DNA of 64,000 nucleotides. Source: Pararoseomonas sp. SCSIO 73927 (GTDB taxonomy: Bacteria; Pseudomonadota; Alphaproteobacteria; Acetobacterales; Acetobacteraceae). The notes beneath the pieces are model-generated. The model made no database searches and had not been told where the DNA came from. It saw only the letters and a list, made by a program, of their open reading frames with translations. The stretch is from the NCBI RefSeq assembly GCF_037040815.1, contig NZ_CP146232.1, forward strand, positions 62,001 to 126,000, written 5' to 3'. Below, one piece after another: positions 33,961 through 43,417 of this stretch (positions are counted from its first letter, which is position 1; each line of letters starts with the position of its first letter). The position numbers were made by a program, and so were the translations under genes.

Positions 33961-34448
33961 GCTCGGCCTTCCTGGCGTGATCCTCTGCCCGCCCAGGTGA
34001 GGGCCAGGGCGCCCAGCGCAAGCGCGTAGGCGAGGTTCATCGCCGCGAGCGAGACGGGAAGGCCGGGGATGGGGTAGGCCGCGGCGTCGCAAGGCTTGTC
34101 CGGCCTTGGGGCGAGGCCGCGCAGAAGGTCGTCCACACTCGCCGCCGCCCCCGCATCCGGCGCGGCGCAGGAGGCGAGCGGGCTAGGCCACCACCCCTGT
34201 TCCACCCCCACATGCAGCCCGGCGATGGCGCCCGAGGCGAGCACGGCCACCCCCGCCAGTGCCAGCAGCGCGCGGGAGCGAAGGCCGGCCGCGAGCACGG
34301 CGATCACCGCCGCGGCCAGGTAAGGCCAGCGCTGCCACAGGCACAGGGCGCAGGGCGCCATGCCCAGGAAACGCTCCGAGGCCAGGGCCGCGACCGGGGC
34401 GGCGGCGGAGAGGAGGGCGACGAGCGCCGCGTGTTGCCGGGTGGTCAT
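33957..34448 (-). CDS. dsbB: Disulfide bond formation protein B
   Basis: An inner-membrane quinone reductase that re-oxidises DsbA. The 163-residue protein has four membrane helices, the first Cys pair CALC (Cys33, Cys36) after helix 1, and the second pair at Cys94 and Cys120 in the second periplasmic loop. It overlaps coq7, which makes ubiquinone, DsbB's electron acceptor; the pairing may be functional. Confidence 0.92.
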   Translation of the reverse strand: MTTRQHAALVALLSAAAPVAALASERFLGMAPCALCLWQRWPYLAAAVIAVLAAGLRSRALLALAGVAVLASGAIAGLHVGVEQGWWPSPLASCAAPDAGAAASVDDLLRGLAPRPDKPCDAAAYPIPGLPVSLAAMNLAYALALGALALTWAGRGSRQEGRA

Positions 34449-34543
34449 GCCGGGCGCAGGCTGGTCCGGCGAAACGCCCCCGGCAAGCCCCGCCCGCGCA
34501 TGGCGGCGACCTGCGGGACCGGGAGGCGGAAGGAGGAGGGAAC

Positions 34544-34930
34544 ATGCGGACCACCGTGAGCAAGGCGCGCGACGCCGCCTACGATGCGGGCCTGCGCGGC
34601 TTCTTCGCCTACCGCGACCTCGGCGCGCGGGAGGCCACGGGGGGCACCCACGCCGCCCACATCATCCGCGCCGTGCCCGGCGAAGGCCCGAAGCCGCAGT
34701 GGCACACGCACGAGCTGGGCTTCCAGCTCGTCCTCGTGCTGCAGGGCTGGGTGCGCTTCGAGTACGAGGACATCGGCGAGGTGCTGCTGGAGCGGGGCGA
34801 CAGCGTGCTGCAGCCGCCCGGGGTTCGCCACCGGGAGGTGGAGCACTCGGACGACCTGGAGATGCTGGAGGTCACCTCCCCCGCCGCCTTCCGCACCGCG
34901 GAGGCCGAGGCACCGCCCCGGCTCTCCTGA
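34544..34930 (+). CDS. Cupin-domain protein
   Basis: A 128-residue cupin. The metal-binding first motif is QWHTHELGFQLVLVLQGWV (about 48-66) and the second PPGVRHREVEHS (about 88-99). ATG 34544 has a very strong AGGAGGAGG ribosome site. The frame is open further upstream but not conserved. Substrate unknown. Divergent from dsbB. Confidence 0.88.
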   Translation: MRTTVSKARDAAYDAGLRGFFAYRDLGAREATGGTHAAHIIRAVPGEGPKPQWHTHELGFQLVLVLQGWVRFEYEDIGEVLLERGDSVLQPPGVRHREVEHSDDLEMLEVTSPAAFRTAEAEAPPRLS

Positions 34931-34988
34931 GGTCGGGCCCGCCCCCCGCTGGACGGGGCGGCCCGGGCCGTGGCATCTGGTGCGGCGC

Positions 34989-35074
34989 GCGGGTGTGGCG
35001 GAACGGTAGACGCGGCGGACTCAAAATCCGCTTCTGGCAACAGAGTGCCGGTTCGAAACCGGCCACCCGCACCA
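34989..35074 (+). tRNA. tRNA-Leu(CAA)
   Basis: The 86-base sequence folds as a type II tRNA. The acceptor stem pairs GCGGGTG with CACCCGC, the anticodon stem GCGGA with TCCGC around the loop CTCAAAA (anticodon CAA), the T arm contains GGTTCGAAACC, and a long variable arm is present. The CCA end is encoded (35072-35074). It reads the UUG leucine codon. Confidence 0.97.
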
Positions 35075-35326
35075 CCAGGCAAGCAGTTCGCACCGACGAT
35101 GGGGGCCGGCATCACCGGTATTGCATCCCGCCAGGATGGGCTGATGAACGGCCGTACCCGCCAGAGTGTCCCCCACGTTCCAGAAGCAAAACTTCACCGG
35201 CCATCTCAATATTTAGACGAAATTCTATAAATTAGACCATATCGCGCGAAGCTGGTTGTAACTTGAAGCGCGGGTACCTGCTCTGTACGCTCAGGCGTCA
35301 TGTTTCTTTCAAGCAGGTGCAGATCC
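35075..35326. other. Region downstream of tRNA-Leu
   Basis: About 250 bases with no gene I can support. The part around 35200-35240 is AT-rich (CAATATTTAGACGAAATTC) and unlike its surroundings. tRNA 3' ends are common integration sites, but I find no integrase gene and no second copy of the tRNA end in the window. Confidence 0.4.
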
Positions 35327-35467
35327 GTGACCGCCGCTTTTCACTCCGAATACGGTCACGACGAGCAGAGGCCTTCCGATAACTCTGTTCCGTTCATTTT
35401 CGTCCTCGGCCTAGCGCTGGTGTGTTGGGGGGCGCTGCTGGGCGGGGCGGCGGTCGCGCTCGGCTGA
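35327..35467 (+). CDS. Possible 46-aa single-pass membrane protein
   Basis: GTG 35327, with AGCAGG 9 bases upstream, opens a frame for a protein with a polar N-terminus (TAAFHSEYGHDEQRPSDN) and one membrane helix (FIFVLGLALVCWGALLGG), ending AVALG. An ATG at 35300 is in frame but has no ribosome site. The polar-then-hydrophobic layout resembles small membrane proteins of alphaproteobacteria. No family recognised. Confidence 0.45.
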   Translation: MTAAFHSEYGHDEQRPSDNSVPFIFVLGLALVCWGALLGGAAVALG

Positions 35468-35580
35468 TCCGGCCAAGGCCGGAACAGATGGATCACACGC
35501 GCGCTTAGCCTGCCGGAACCCGCGACCCGGTTCGCCACCGGACAGGGCTTTCCCAGGTCGATTCAGGTCCGTTCCCCCGG

Positions 35581-35609
35581 CTGTCACAAATCCGGCTCTG
35601 GACTGTCAT
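35581..35609 (+). promoter_or_regulatory. Candidate Pho box (PhoB-binding repeats)
   Basis: CTGTCAC (35581-35587) and CTGTCAT (35603-35609) are direct repeats starting 22 bases apart, twice the 11-base period of Pho boxes; the middle unit is degenerate. They lie about 80-105 bases before the start of the RTX nucleotidase gene. Phosphate control of a secreted nucleotidase would make sense, but phoB is not in the window. Confidence 0.45.
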
Positions 35610-35686
35610 CGAACCAGGCATGAACAAGCCCCTAACGCGAAGTAACCCCTCGCGCGAACCGCATCCACCGCGGGGGGAGAGATCAC

Positions 35687-38600
35687 ATGGCCACCATCGC
35701 GTCCCAGCTCCTCTGGACGAAGGACAGCTCCGGCTCCGCCGCCGGCGGGGCTGAAGTCGTCGCCTACGACGCCACCAACAAGCTCGTCCTCGTCCTCGGC
35801 GCCGACGGCGTGGAGGCCCTGGACGCCGCCACCGGCGCGCTGCGCTTCGCCCTGCCCTCCTCCGCCCTGGGCGCGCTCGGCACCGGCAACAGCGTGGCCG
35901 TGTACGGCAGCGTGATGGCCGTGGCCTATGACAGCGCGACGGCCGGCGGCAACGGCACGGTCGCCATGTACAACATCGCGGCCGGCGGCACGGGCGCGAC
36001 CCTGATCCGCCAGGTCGAGGTCGGTGCGGTGCCGGACATGGTCACCTTCACCCCCGACGGCACCCGCCTCCTCGTCGCGATCGAGGGCGAGCCGAACGAC
36101 AACTACGGCGTGGACGCCTCCGGCGACCCCGTGGGCGGCGTCTCCGTGATCGACGTGGCGACGGGCAACAACACCTTCCTCGGCTTCGGCGGCTTCGACA
36201 CCGAGGCGCTGCGCGCGGCCGGCGTCCGCATCAAGGGCGTGGACGGCGTCACCGCCGCGACCGACATCGAGCCCGAGTACATCGCGGTCTCCGCCGACGG
36301 CAGCCAGGCCTTCATCACGCTGCAGGAGAACAACGCGATCGCGGTCCTCGACCTCGACACGCTGGAGTACCAGGGCGTCTACGCGCTCGGCACGAAGGAC
36401 CACTCCGTCGAGGGCAACGGCCTCGACACCTCCGACCGCGACGGCGGCGTGAACATCGGCACCGCCCCCGTGCGCGGCATGTACATGCCGGACGGCATCT
36501 CCACCTTCGAGATGGGCGGCCGCACCTACCTCGTCACCGCGAACGAGGGCGACGCCTCCGAGTGGGGCGACTACAACGACGTGGGCCGCCTGGCGAACGC
36601 CAACCTCGACCTCGCGAGCTTCGGCGGCGCCGAGGGCGTGGCCGCGCTGAAGAACAACGCCGAGCTGGGCCGCCTCAACATCTCCCTGGTTGACGGCGAC
36701 ACGGACGGGGACGGCGACATCGACGTCATCCACACCCTCGGCGCCCGCAGCTTCTCCATCTGGGAGGTGACCGAGACCGGCCTGACCCAGACCTTCGACT
36801 CCGGCGACATGATCGAGAGGATGCTGCTCGCGAACGCGCCGGCGCTGCTGGATGACGGCCGCTCCGACGACAAGGGCCCCGAGCCCGAGAGCATCACCCT
36901 CGGCACCATCGACGGCCAGCTCTACGCCTTCGTGGCGCTGGAGCGCTCCGACGCGGTGATGTCCTTCGCCATCACCTCCCCCACCTCCGCCGAGTACGCC
37001 GGCATCATCCAGACGCAGGACGCGCCTGAGGTGATCCACTTCATGCCCGCCGAGGACTCGCCCACCGGCGCCCCCATGCTGATCTCCCCCGCCGAGGGCA
37101 ACGGGCAGACCACCGCCCATGAGCTGACGGCCGAAGCAGGGAACGGCAACTTCACCCTGCAGATCCTGCACGCCTCCGACTTCGAGGCGGGGCTGGCGGC
37201 CACCACCCGCGCCGCCCAGTTCGCCGCTATCGTCGACAAGCTCGAGGACGGGGCGGTGAACAGCATCACCCTCTCCTCCGGCGACAACTACATCCCCAGC
37301 CCCTTCAACGCGGCCGAGACCGACCCGTCCGTCAAGGACGAGCTGGTCGACCTCTACGCCTGGCTGCTCGGCGTTCCCGCCGCCAGCCTCTCCGGCCTGG
37401 CGCTGAACCCGGCCGCCGTGGACATCGCCATCATGAACGCCCTCGGCGTCCAGGCCAGCGTCTTCGGCAACCACGAGTGGGACTTCGGCTCCACCGCGGT
37501 GGCCAACGCGATCGACTTCGCCAAGGGCAGCGGCACCACCTCCAACGCCGTGACCTCGATCGGCGCGCTCTTCCCCTACCTCTCGGCGAACCTCGACTTC
37601 TCCAACGACGCCGCGATGCGCAACCTCTTCACCGGGGCGCTCCGCGACGCCGCCTCCTACGGGACGACGGCGGCCGACCTCGCCACCCCGGATGCCCTGA
37701 ACGCCGAGGCGGCGGACCAGCAGGTCTCCCCCTGGACGGTCATCACCGAGAACGGCCAGCAGATCGGCGTCCTCGGCGTCACCACCCAGGTGCTGGCCTC
37801 CATCTCCTCCGTCGGCGGCGTGCGGGTGCTGGACCCGGCCGGTGACGGCGGCGTGGACAACACGGACGAGCTGGCGACGATCCTGCAGCCGCTGATCGAC
37901 CAGATGGCCGCCTCCGGCCTGAACAAGATCGTCCTGCTCAGCCATCTCCAGCAGTACCAGCTGGAGCTGGACCTCGCCTCCAAGCTCAGCGGCGTGGACG
38001 TGATCATCGCGGGCGGCAGCCACGCCGTCTTCGCGAACGAGGGCGACACGCTGCAGCCGGGCGACACGGCGAGCGAGACCTACCCCGTGATCGTCACGGG
38101 CGCGGACGGCAAGTCCACCGCCATCGTGAACACGGGCAACGAGTACTCCTATGTCGGCCGCCTGACCGTCACCTTCGACGCGAACGGCGACATCATCCCC
38201 GACAGCATCACGGACGCGAACTCGGGCCCTGTCGCGGTGAATGAGCAGACGGTCGAGGAGCTGTGGGGCGACGAGGACGCCTACGCCGAGGGCACGCGCG
38301 GTGGCGAGGTGAAGGCCGTCACGGACGCCATCGCCGACGTCATCTCGGCCAAGGACGGCAACGTCCTCGGATTCACGGACGTGTACCTGGAAGGCCGCCG
38401 CGGCGAGGTCCGCACCGAGGAGACGAACCTCGGCAACCTCACGGCCGACGCCAACCTCTTCGTCGCCAAGCAGGTGGATGCGGGCGTCGTCGTCTCCATC
38501 AAGAACGGCGGCGGCATCCGGGCCGAGATCGGCTCCTACGGCCTTGGCGCCGACGCCCCCGAGCTGCCCCCGCAGGGCAACCCGGACGCCGGCAAGCCGG

Positions 38601-39997
38601 TGGGCGGCGTCAGCCAGCTCGACATCGAGAACTCGCTGCGCTTCAACAACGCCCTCTCCATCGTCACCCTGACGGCGGCGGAGCTGGAGCGGGTCTTCGA
38701 GCACGCGGTGGCCGCCACCGCCCCGAACGCCACCCCCGGCCAGTTCGGCCAGTTCGGCGGCGTCTCCTTCAGCTTCGACGCCACGCGCCAGGCCCAGCGC
38801 CTGAACGCGGATGGCAGCGTGGCGCAGGAAGGCCAGCGCGTCCAAAACCTCGTCATCCTCAACGAGGATGGCGGCGTGGTGGACACGATCATGCGGAACG
38901 GCCAGCTGGTGGGCGATGCCACCCGCGCGATCAAGGTGGTGACGCTGAGCTTCCTGGCGGACATCCCGGGCGGCGACGCCTACCCGATCGGCCTCTACGC
39001 CGACAGCCGCGTGGATCTGCTGAACAACGCCGCCCTGACGGACGGCGCGGCGGGCTTTGCGGCGAAGGGCAGCGAGCAGGACGCCCTGGCCGAGTACCTG
39101 AAGGCGAACCACGGCACCGCCGAGACCGCCTTCGACCAGGCCGACACCACGCCGGCGGGCGACGAGCGGATCCAGAACCTCGCGGTCCGCGCGGACACCG
39201 TGCTCGGCACCGCCGTGGACGGCACGGGCCAGGACCGCGTGCTCGGCGGGGCGGGCCGTGACAACATCCAGGGCGGCGAGGGCGACAACACCCTCATCGG
39301 CAACGACGGCGACGACTACATCGTCGGCGGCGCCGGGAACAACCGCCTCATCGGCGGCGCCGGCAACGACTACATGGCCGGCGGCGCGGGCGACGACGGC
39401 TACGAGGTGTTCAGCGCCGGCGACCAGGTCTTCGAGGCGGTGGACGGGGGTTACGACCGCGTCACCGCCTGGGTCGACTACACGCTGTCCGCCAACGTGG
39501 AGAAGCTCATCCTGACCGGTACCGCCGTCCGCGGCACCGGCAACGAGCTGGGCAACCGCATCCTCGGCACGGACGGGGACAACATCCTCTCCGGCCTCGC
39601 CGGGGACGACACGCTGATCGCCAATGGCGGGAACGACCTGCTGATGGGCGGCACGGGCTCCAACCGCCTCACCGGCGGCGAGGGGGCGGACACCTTCCGC
39701 TTCGACGCCCCGGCGGGCGCCGGCACCCTGACCCGCCTGATGGACTTCGCCCCGGGCGAGGACCGGATCGAGCTGGACGGCACGGCCTTCGCGGCCCTGA
39801 CCACCACGGGCCAGCTCGACGCCGCCTCCTTCGGGACGGGCCGGGTCGCCACCACGGCGGAGCAGCACGTCCTCTTCGACGCCGCCACCAGCGCCCTCTA
39901 CTACGACGCGGACGGCGCGGGCGGTGCGGGCGCCATCCGCTTCGGCACGGTCCAGGCCGGCGCCGTCGTCACGGCGCAGGACATCTGGGTGGTCTGA
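35687..39997 (+). CDS. Secreted choice-of-anchor I / 5'-nucleotidase / RTX protein
   Basis: A 1,436-residue multi-domain protein without an N-terminal signal peptide. Residues 1 to about 480 form a beta-propeller-like choice-of-anchor I module (motifs [17 protein letters not shown] and [16 protein letters not shown]). A metallophosphatase domain follows from about 490 ([18 protein letters not shown] near 594), then the 5'-nucleotidase C-terminal domain ([11 protein letters not shown] near 940). The last 250 residues contain RTX calcium-binding nonapeptides ([19 protein letters not shown] near 1185-1245, more near 1300-1335) and a terminal IWVV, typical of type I secretion substrates. It should hydrolyse extracellular nucleotides or phosphoesters. 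A clear terminator follows. No type I secretion genes are in the window. Confidence 0.93.
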   Translation: MATIASQLLWTKDSSGSAAGGAEVVAYDATNKLVLVLGADGVEALDAATGALRFALPSSALGALGTGNSVAVYGSVMAVAYDSATAGGNGTVAMYNIAAGGTGATLIRQVEVGAVPDMVTFTPDGTRLLVAIEGEPNDNYGVDASGDPVGGVSVIDVATGNNTFLGFGGFDTEALRAAGVRIKGVDGVTAATDIEPEYIAVSADGSQAFITLQENNAIAVLDLDTLEYQGVYALGTKDHSVEGNGLDTSDRDGGVNIGTAPVRGMYMPDGISTFEMGGRTYLVTANEGDASEWGDYNDVGRLANANLDLASFGGAEGVAALKNNAELGRLNISLVDGDTDGDGDIDVIHTLGARSFSIWEVTETGLTQTFDSGDMIERMLLANAPALLDDGRSDDKGPEPESITLGTIDGQLYAFVALERSDAVMSFAITSPTSAEYAGIIQTQDAPEVIHFMPAEDSPTGAPMLISPAEGNGQTTAHELTAEAGNGNFTLQILHASDFEAGLAATTRAAQFAAIVDKLEDGAVNSITLSSGDNYIPSPFNAAETDPSVKDELVDLYAWLLGVPAASLSGLALNPAAVDIAIMNALGVQASVFGNHEWDFGSTAVANAIDFAKGSGTTSNAVTSIGALFPYLSANLDFSNDAAMRNLFTGALRDAASYGTTAADLATPDALNAEAADQQVSPWTVITENGQQIGVLGVTTQVLASISSVGGVRVLDPAGDGGVDNTDELATILQPLIDQMAASGLNKIVLLSHLQQYQLELDLASKLSGVDVIIAGGSHAVFANEGDTLQPGDTASETYPVIVTGADGKSTAIVNTGNEYSYVGRLTVTFDANGDIIPDSITDANSGPVAVNEQTVEELWGDEDAYAEGTRGGEVKAVTDAIADVISAKDGNVLGFTDVYLEGRRGEVRTEETNLGNLTADANLFVAKQVDAGVVVSIKNGGGIRAEIGSYGLGADAPELPPQGNPDAGKPVGGVSQLDIENSLRFNNALSIVTLTAAELERVFEHAVAATAPNATPGQFGQFGGVSFSFDATRQAQRLNADGSVAQEGQRVQNLVILNEDGGVVDTIMRNGQLVGDATRAIKVVTLSFLADIPGGDAYPIGLYADSRVDLLNNAALTDGAAGFAAKGSEQDALAEYLKANHGTAETAFDQADTTPAGDERIQNLAVRADTVLGTAVDGTGQDRVLGGAGRDNIQGGEGDNTLIGNDGDDYIVGGAGNNRLIGGAGNDYMAGGAGDDGYEVFSAGDQVFEAVDGGYDRVTAWVDYTLSANVEKLILTGTAVRGTGNELGNRILGTDGDNILSGLAGDDTLIANGGNDLLMGGTGSNRLTGGEGADTFRFDAPAGAGTLTRLMDFAPGEDRIELDGTAFAALTTTGQLDAASFGTGRVATTAEQHVLFDAATSALYYDADGAGGAGAIRFGTVQAGAVVTAQDIWVV

Positions 39998-40043
39998 GCC
40001 GCCCCGAGACCGTCGGCCGGGGTCCGCCCCGGCCGCGACGGAG

Positions 40044-40078
40044 CGCCCGCCCCGGCCCCCGGGGCGGGCGTTTCTTTT
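40044..40078 (+). terminator. Rho-independent terminator of the RTX nucleotidase gene
   Basis: A 10-bp GC stem (CGCCCGCCCC with GGGGCGGGCG) followed by TTTCTTTT lies 47 bases after the stop at 39997. Confidence 0.9.
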
Positions 40079-40238
40079 CGTGCCCTTTCAACGGGTAAGG
40101 GCGCATGCGCCTCGCCCCGCTCCCCGCGGCCCCTGGACTTTTCACCCCATTCCGGTCCATGACCCGCGCCGATCATCCAGACCCCGCCCCTGCCCGGCCC
40201 CGAGGCCGCGCCCGGCGCGCCTGACCAGGAGCCGCCAG

Positions 40239-40532
40239 ATGGCTGCCGAGACCACCGCCACCTTTGACCGTGTGGCCGACATCATCGCCGAGAACAGCGA
40301 GGTCTCGCGCGAGAGCATCACGCCGGAGAGCCACGTGACGGAGGACCTGGGCATCGACAGCCTGGACTTCCTCGACATCGTCTTCGCCATCGACAAGGCC
40401 TTCGGCATCAAGGTGCCGGTGGAGAAGTGGACGCAGGAAGTGAACGCCGGGGAGAAGCCCGCCGAGCACTACTTCGTCATGAAGAACCTCGCGGCCCGCA
40501 TCGACGAGCTGGTCGCCGCCAAGAGCGCCTGA
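40239..40532 (+). CDS. acpXL: Acyl carrier protein AcpXL
   Basis: A 97-residue acyl carrier protein dedicated to very-long-chain fatty acids for lipid A. The phosphopantetheine attachment Ser41 lies in [11 protein letters not shown]. Unlike housekeeping ACP it continues with a longer C-terminal part ([20 protein letters not shown]), as AcpXL does in rhizobia. ATG 40239 has AGGAG 8 bases upstream. It opens a six-gene operon acpXL-fabZ-fabF2-fabF1-adh-lpxXL in the same order as in Rhizobium. Confidence 0.93.
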   Translation: MAAETTATFDRVADIIAENSEVSRESITPESHVTEDLGIDSLDFLDIVFAIDKAFGIKVPVEKWTQEVNAGEKPAEHYFVMKNLAARIDELVAAKSA

Positions 40533-40539
40533 GGCGCCC

Positions 40540-40998
40540 ATGCGCCTCGAGTATTTCCAGATGATCGACCGCGTGGTGTCGCTGGAAGGCGACGCCATCG
40601 TGGTGGAGAGCCGCGTGCCGGAAGCCAGCCCCGTCTTCGAGGGGCACTTCCCCGGCCATCCCCTCGTGCCCGGCGTGCTGCTGGTGGAGACGATGGCCCA
40701 GGCCAGCGGCTGGCTCATCCTCGGCCGCAACGGCTTCGCCCAGATGCCCTTCCTGATGTCGGTGAAGGAGGCGAAGTTCCGCAACTTCGTCGGCCCGGAC
40801 GCCCCGCTGGATGTCACGGCGAAGGTCACCCATGACGGTTCCGGCTACACCGTGACCGAGGCGCGCGTGACGAGCGCCGGCAAGCGCATCGCGGACGCCG
40901 AGATCCTTCTGCGCTCCATGCCCTTCCCCCACCCGGACCTGGAGGCCGCCATGCGCGCCAACGCCGCCCGGATCGGCCTGCCCGGGCACGCCGCATGA
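40540..40998 (+). CDS. fabZXL: 3-hydroxyacyl-ACP dehydratase FabZ-like (VLCFA cluster)
   Basis: A 152-residue hot-dog-fold dehydratase that removes water from 3-hydroxyacyl-AcpXL in each elongation cycle. The active-site His lies in GHFPGHPLVPG (His36, His40) and the catalytic Glu50 in LLVETMAQ. It starts 7 bases after acpXL and overlaps fabF2 by four bases (ATGA). Confidence 0.92.
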   Translation: MRLEYFQMIDRVVSLEGDAIVVESRVPEASPVFEGHFPGHPLVPGVLLVETMAQASGWLILGRNGFAQMPFLMSVKEAKFRNFVGPDAPLDVTAKVTHDGSGYTVTEARVTSAGKRIADAEILLRSMPFPHPDLEAAMRANAARIGLPGHAA

Positions 40999-42170
40999 CC
41001 CGGCACGAGGTGGTGGTCACCGGCATCGGGCTGGTAACGGCGCTCGGCGAAGGGCCTGACGCCCACTGGAACGCCCTCTCCGCCGGCACCACCCCGGTTG
41101 TGGACGAGGCGACCTACGCCCCCTGGCCGGTCCACCCCCTGCCCGCCCTGAACCTGGATGCCCAGATCCCCAAGAAGGGCGACCAGCGCCAGATGGAGCC
41201 CTGGCAGCGCCTGGGCACCTACGCCGCGGGCCTCGCCATCGACGACGCGAACGCGCGCGGCCTGGTGGAGGACATGCACCTGATCGTCGCTGCCGGCGGC
41301 GGCGAGCGCGACATCGCGCTGGACGAGCAGGTGAACACGGAGCTGGCGGACCGCAACGACGGCGACCGGCTGAACGAGCTCCTGGCCACCGGCCTGCGCC
41401 CCACCCTCTTCCTCGCCCAGCTCTCCAACCTGCTGGCGGGCAACATCTCCATCGTCCACGGCGTCACCGGCTCCTCCCGCACCTTCATGGGCGAGGAGAG
41501 CGCGGCGGCCGACGCCGTGCGGATCGCCCATGCCCGGCTGGCGGAGGGGCGCGGTGGCATTGCCCTCGTCGGCGGCGCCATGACGGCGCAGCGCTGGGAC
41601 CTGCTGCTGCTCTACCGGGGCGGCGACGGCTTGTACCAGGGCGCCTTCAAGCCGCTCGCGGAGCGCCAGGGCATGGTGCTGGGCAGCGCCGCCGGCTTCC
41701 TCGTGCTGGAGACGGCGGAGCACGCCGCCGCCCGCGGCGCCCGCGTGCTGGCCCGGCTGGACGCGGTTGCCAGCGACACCACCCGCCGCGCCGCGCCCGG
41801 CGATTCCGCTGCCGCCGCCCGTGCCCTGCTGCCCCGCGTGGCGCCGGAGGGCGTGGACGCCGTGATTTCCGGCAACTCCGGCTCGCCCGCTGCCTCGGCC
41901 GACGAGGAGGCTTTCCTTCGTGAGTTGAACCTGCCGGTCCGCCGCCCCGCCAGCCTGATCGGCCACGGGGTGGAAGGCGCCTTCCCGGCCCACGTCGCCC
42001 TCGCCGCCCTCGCTCTCTCCCGCGGCGGCTTCTACGCCCCCATGGACCCCGCCGACACCGGCGAGGCCGCCTCCCCCAACCGCCTCCTCGTCACGGGCTT
42101 CGGCCAGTGGCGCGGCGAGGCCCTGGCCACCCTCTCCCGCCCCCCTGCAGCCAAGGCGGAGGCCACCTGA
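40995..42170 (+). CDS. fabF2XL: FabF2-type ketosynthase homologue lacking catalytic residues
   Basis: A 391-residue thiolase-fold protein of the beta-ketoacyl-ACP synthase family. It begins VVVTGIGLVTALG and has VALVGGAM-like and LIGHGVEGAFPAH regions, but where active enzymes have TACAT the sequence is SSRTFMGEESAA without Cys, and where they have NAHGT it reads ISGNSGSP without His. Only the last His (LIGHG) is kept. By analogy with chain-length factors of type II polyketide synthases it is probably a non-catalytic partner of FabF1. It overlaps fabZ (ATGA) and fabF1 (TGATG). Confidence 0.88.
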   Translation: MTRHEVVVTGIGLVTALGEGPDAHWNALSAGTTPVVDEATYAPWPVHPLPALNLDAQIPKKGDQRQMEPWQRLGTYAAGLAIDDANARGLVEDMHLIVAAGGGERDIALDEQVNTELADRNDGDRLNELLATGLRPTLFLAQLSNLLAGNISIVHGVTGSSRTFMGEESAAADAVRIAHARLAEGRGGIALVGGAMTAQRWDLLLLYRGGDGLYQGAFKPLAERQGMVLGSAAGFLVLETAEHAAARGARVLARLDAVASDTTRRAAPGDSAAAARALLPRVAPEGVDAVISGNSGSPAASADEEAFLRELNLPVRRPASLIGHGVEGAFPAHVALAALALSRGGFYAPMDPADTGEAASPNRLLVTGFGQWRGEALATLSRPPAAKAEAT

Positions 42171-43417
42171 TGCGCGACCATCTCGGCCGCCCCGTCGTCG
42201 TCGTCACCGGCCTCGGCGCCGTCACCGCCCTCGGCTTCGGCGTGAAGGACAACTGGTCCCGGCTGCTCGCCGGCCAGTCCGGCATCCGCCGCATCACCCG
42301 CTTCCCGACCGAGCACCTGAAGACCACCATTGCCGGCACGGTTGACCTGCCCGGCGACGAGGGCTTCACCAGCCCCGTGCGCGTGGAGCGCATGGCCGCG
42401 ATGGCGATCGAGGAAGCCGTCGCTGAGTCCTCTATCGGCGCGAAGGGCGCCTTCCCCGGCCCCCTCTTCCTGGGCATGCCGCCGGTGGAGGTGGAGTGGC
42501 CCCACCGCTTCTCCCTGGCCCGCGCCGGCGACCCGACCTATCCCGGGATGACGCAGGCCGCTGCCGGCCGCGCCGACATCTACGAGACCTGCCTCTACGG
42601 CGGCGTGGGTGAGCGCCTGGCCGCACGCTTCGGCACCCGCGGCGCGCCGATCACCACCACCACGGCCTGCGCCACCGGCGCCACCGCCATCCAGCTGGGG
42701 GTGGAGGCGATCCAGCGCGGCGAGGCGGATTCCTGCATCGCCCTCGGCGCGGACGGCACGGTGCAGCCGGAGGCGCTGATCCGCTTCTCCCTCCTCTCCG
42801 CGCTCTCGCAGCGGAACGACGACCCCACCAAGGCCTCCCGCCCCTTCGAGAAGAACCGCGCGGGCTTCGTGATGAGCGAGGGCGCGGCCGCCCTGGTGCT
42901 GGAGAGCTACGAGGCCGCCCGCGCGCGCGGCGCCACGATCCTCGGCGTCGTCGCCGGCGCGGGAGAGCGGGCGGACAACTTCCACCGCACCCGCTCCAAC
43001 CCCGATGGACGCGCCATCGTCGGCGCGATGCGGAACGCCCTGGCCGATGCCGGCCTGGAGCCCGGCGACATCTCCTACGTGAACGCCCACGGCACCGGCA
43101 CGCCGGAGAACGACAAGATGGAGAATTTCGGCATGCGCGCCGTCTTCGGCGAGAGCGCGCCGCCGATCTCGTCCAACAAGAGCATGATCGGCCACACCCT
43201 CTCCGCCGCCGGCGCGCTGGAGGCAGTGTTCTCCCTGCTCACCATCCGCGACGGCCGCCTGCCCCCGACCATCAACCACGACGAGCCCGACCCGAGCATC
43301 ACGCTGGACGTGGTGCCGAACGTGGCGCGGGACGCGACGGTGAAGCACGTGCTCTCCAATTCCTTCGGCTTCGGCGGCCAGAACGTCTGCCTCGTCCTCT
43401 CGGGGGAGCCGCGCTGA
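42170..43417 (+). CDS. fabF1XL: Beta-ketoacyl-ACP synthase FabF1 (VLCFA cluster)
   Basis: A 415-residue KAS II-type condensing enzyme elongating the lipid A very-long acyl chain on AcpXL. The catalytic triad is complete: Cys167 in TTACATGA, His307 in NAHGTGTP and His342 in SMIGHTLSAAG, with Lys337. ATG 42170 overlaps the fabF2 stop by one base (TGATG); upstream in-frame codons overlap fabF2 and are not conserved. It should pair with the degenerate FabF2. Confidence 0.95.
   Translation: MRDHLGRPVVVVTGLGAVTALGFGVKDNWSRLLAGQSGIRRITRFPTEHLKTTIAGTVDLPGDEGFTSPVRVERMAAMAIEEAVAESSIGAKGAFPGPLFLGMPPVEVEWPHRFSLARAGDPTYPGMTQAAAGRADIYETCLYGGVGERLAARFGTRGAPITTTTACATGATAIQLGVEAIQRGEADSCIALGADGTVQPEALIRFSLLSALSQRNDDPTKASRPFEKNRAGFVMSEGAAALVLESYEAARARGATILGVVAGAGERADNFHRTRSNPDGRAIVGAMRNALADAGLEPGDISYVNAHGTGTPENDKMENFGMRAVFGESAPPISSNKSMIGHTLSAAGALEAVFSLLTIRDGRLPPTINHDEPDPSITLDVVPNVARDATVKHVLSNSFGFGGQNVCLVLSGEPR

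Noticed and set aside
34989..35330. Integration site at the tRNA-Leu 3' end
   Set aside because: AT-rich sequence follows the tRNA, but there is no integrase and no duplicated tRNA end in the window.
35300..35467. ATG 35300 as start of the small membrane protein
   Set aside because: No ribosome site precedes it, whereas GTG 35327 has AGCAGG at a good distance.
35606..39868. A 1,420-codon open frame on the minus strand opposite the RTX nucleotidase gene
   Set aside because: It is the antisense shadow of a high-GC gene; the translation is a monotonous Val/Gly/Asp/Arg mixture without any domain, while the plus strand shows clear domains, a ribosome site and a terminator.
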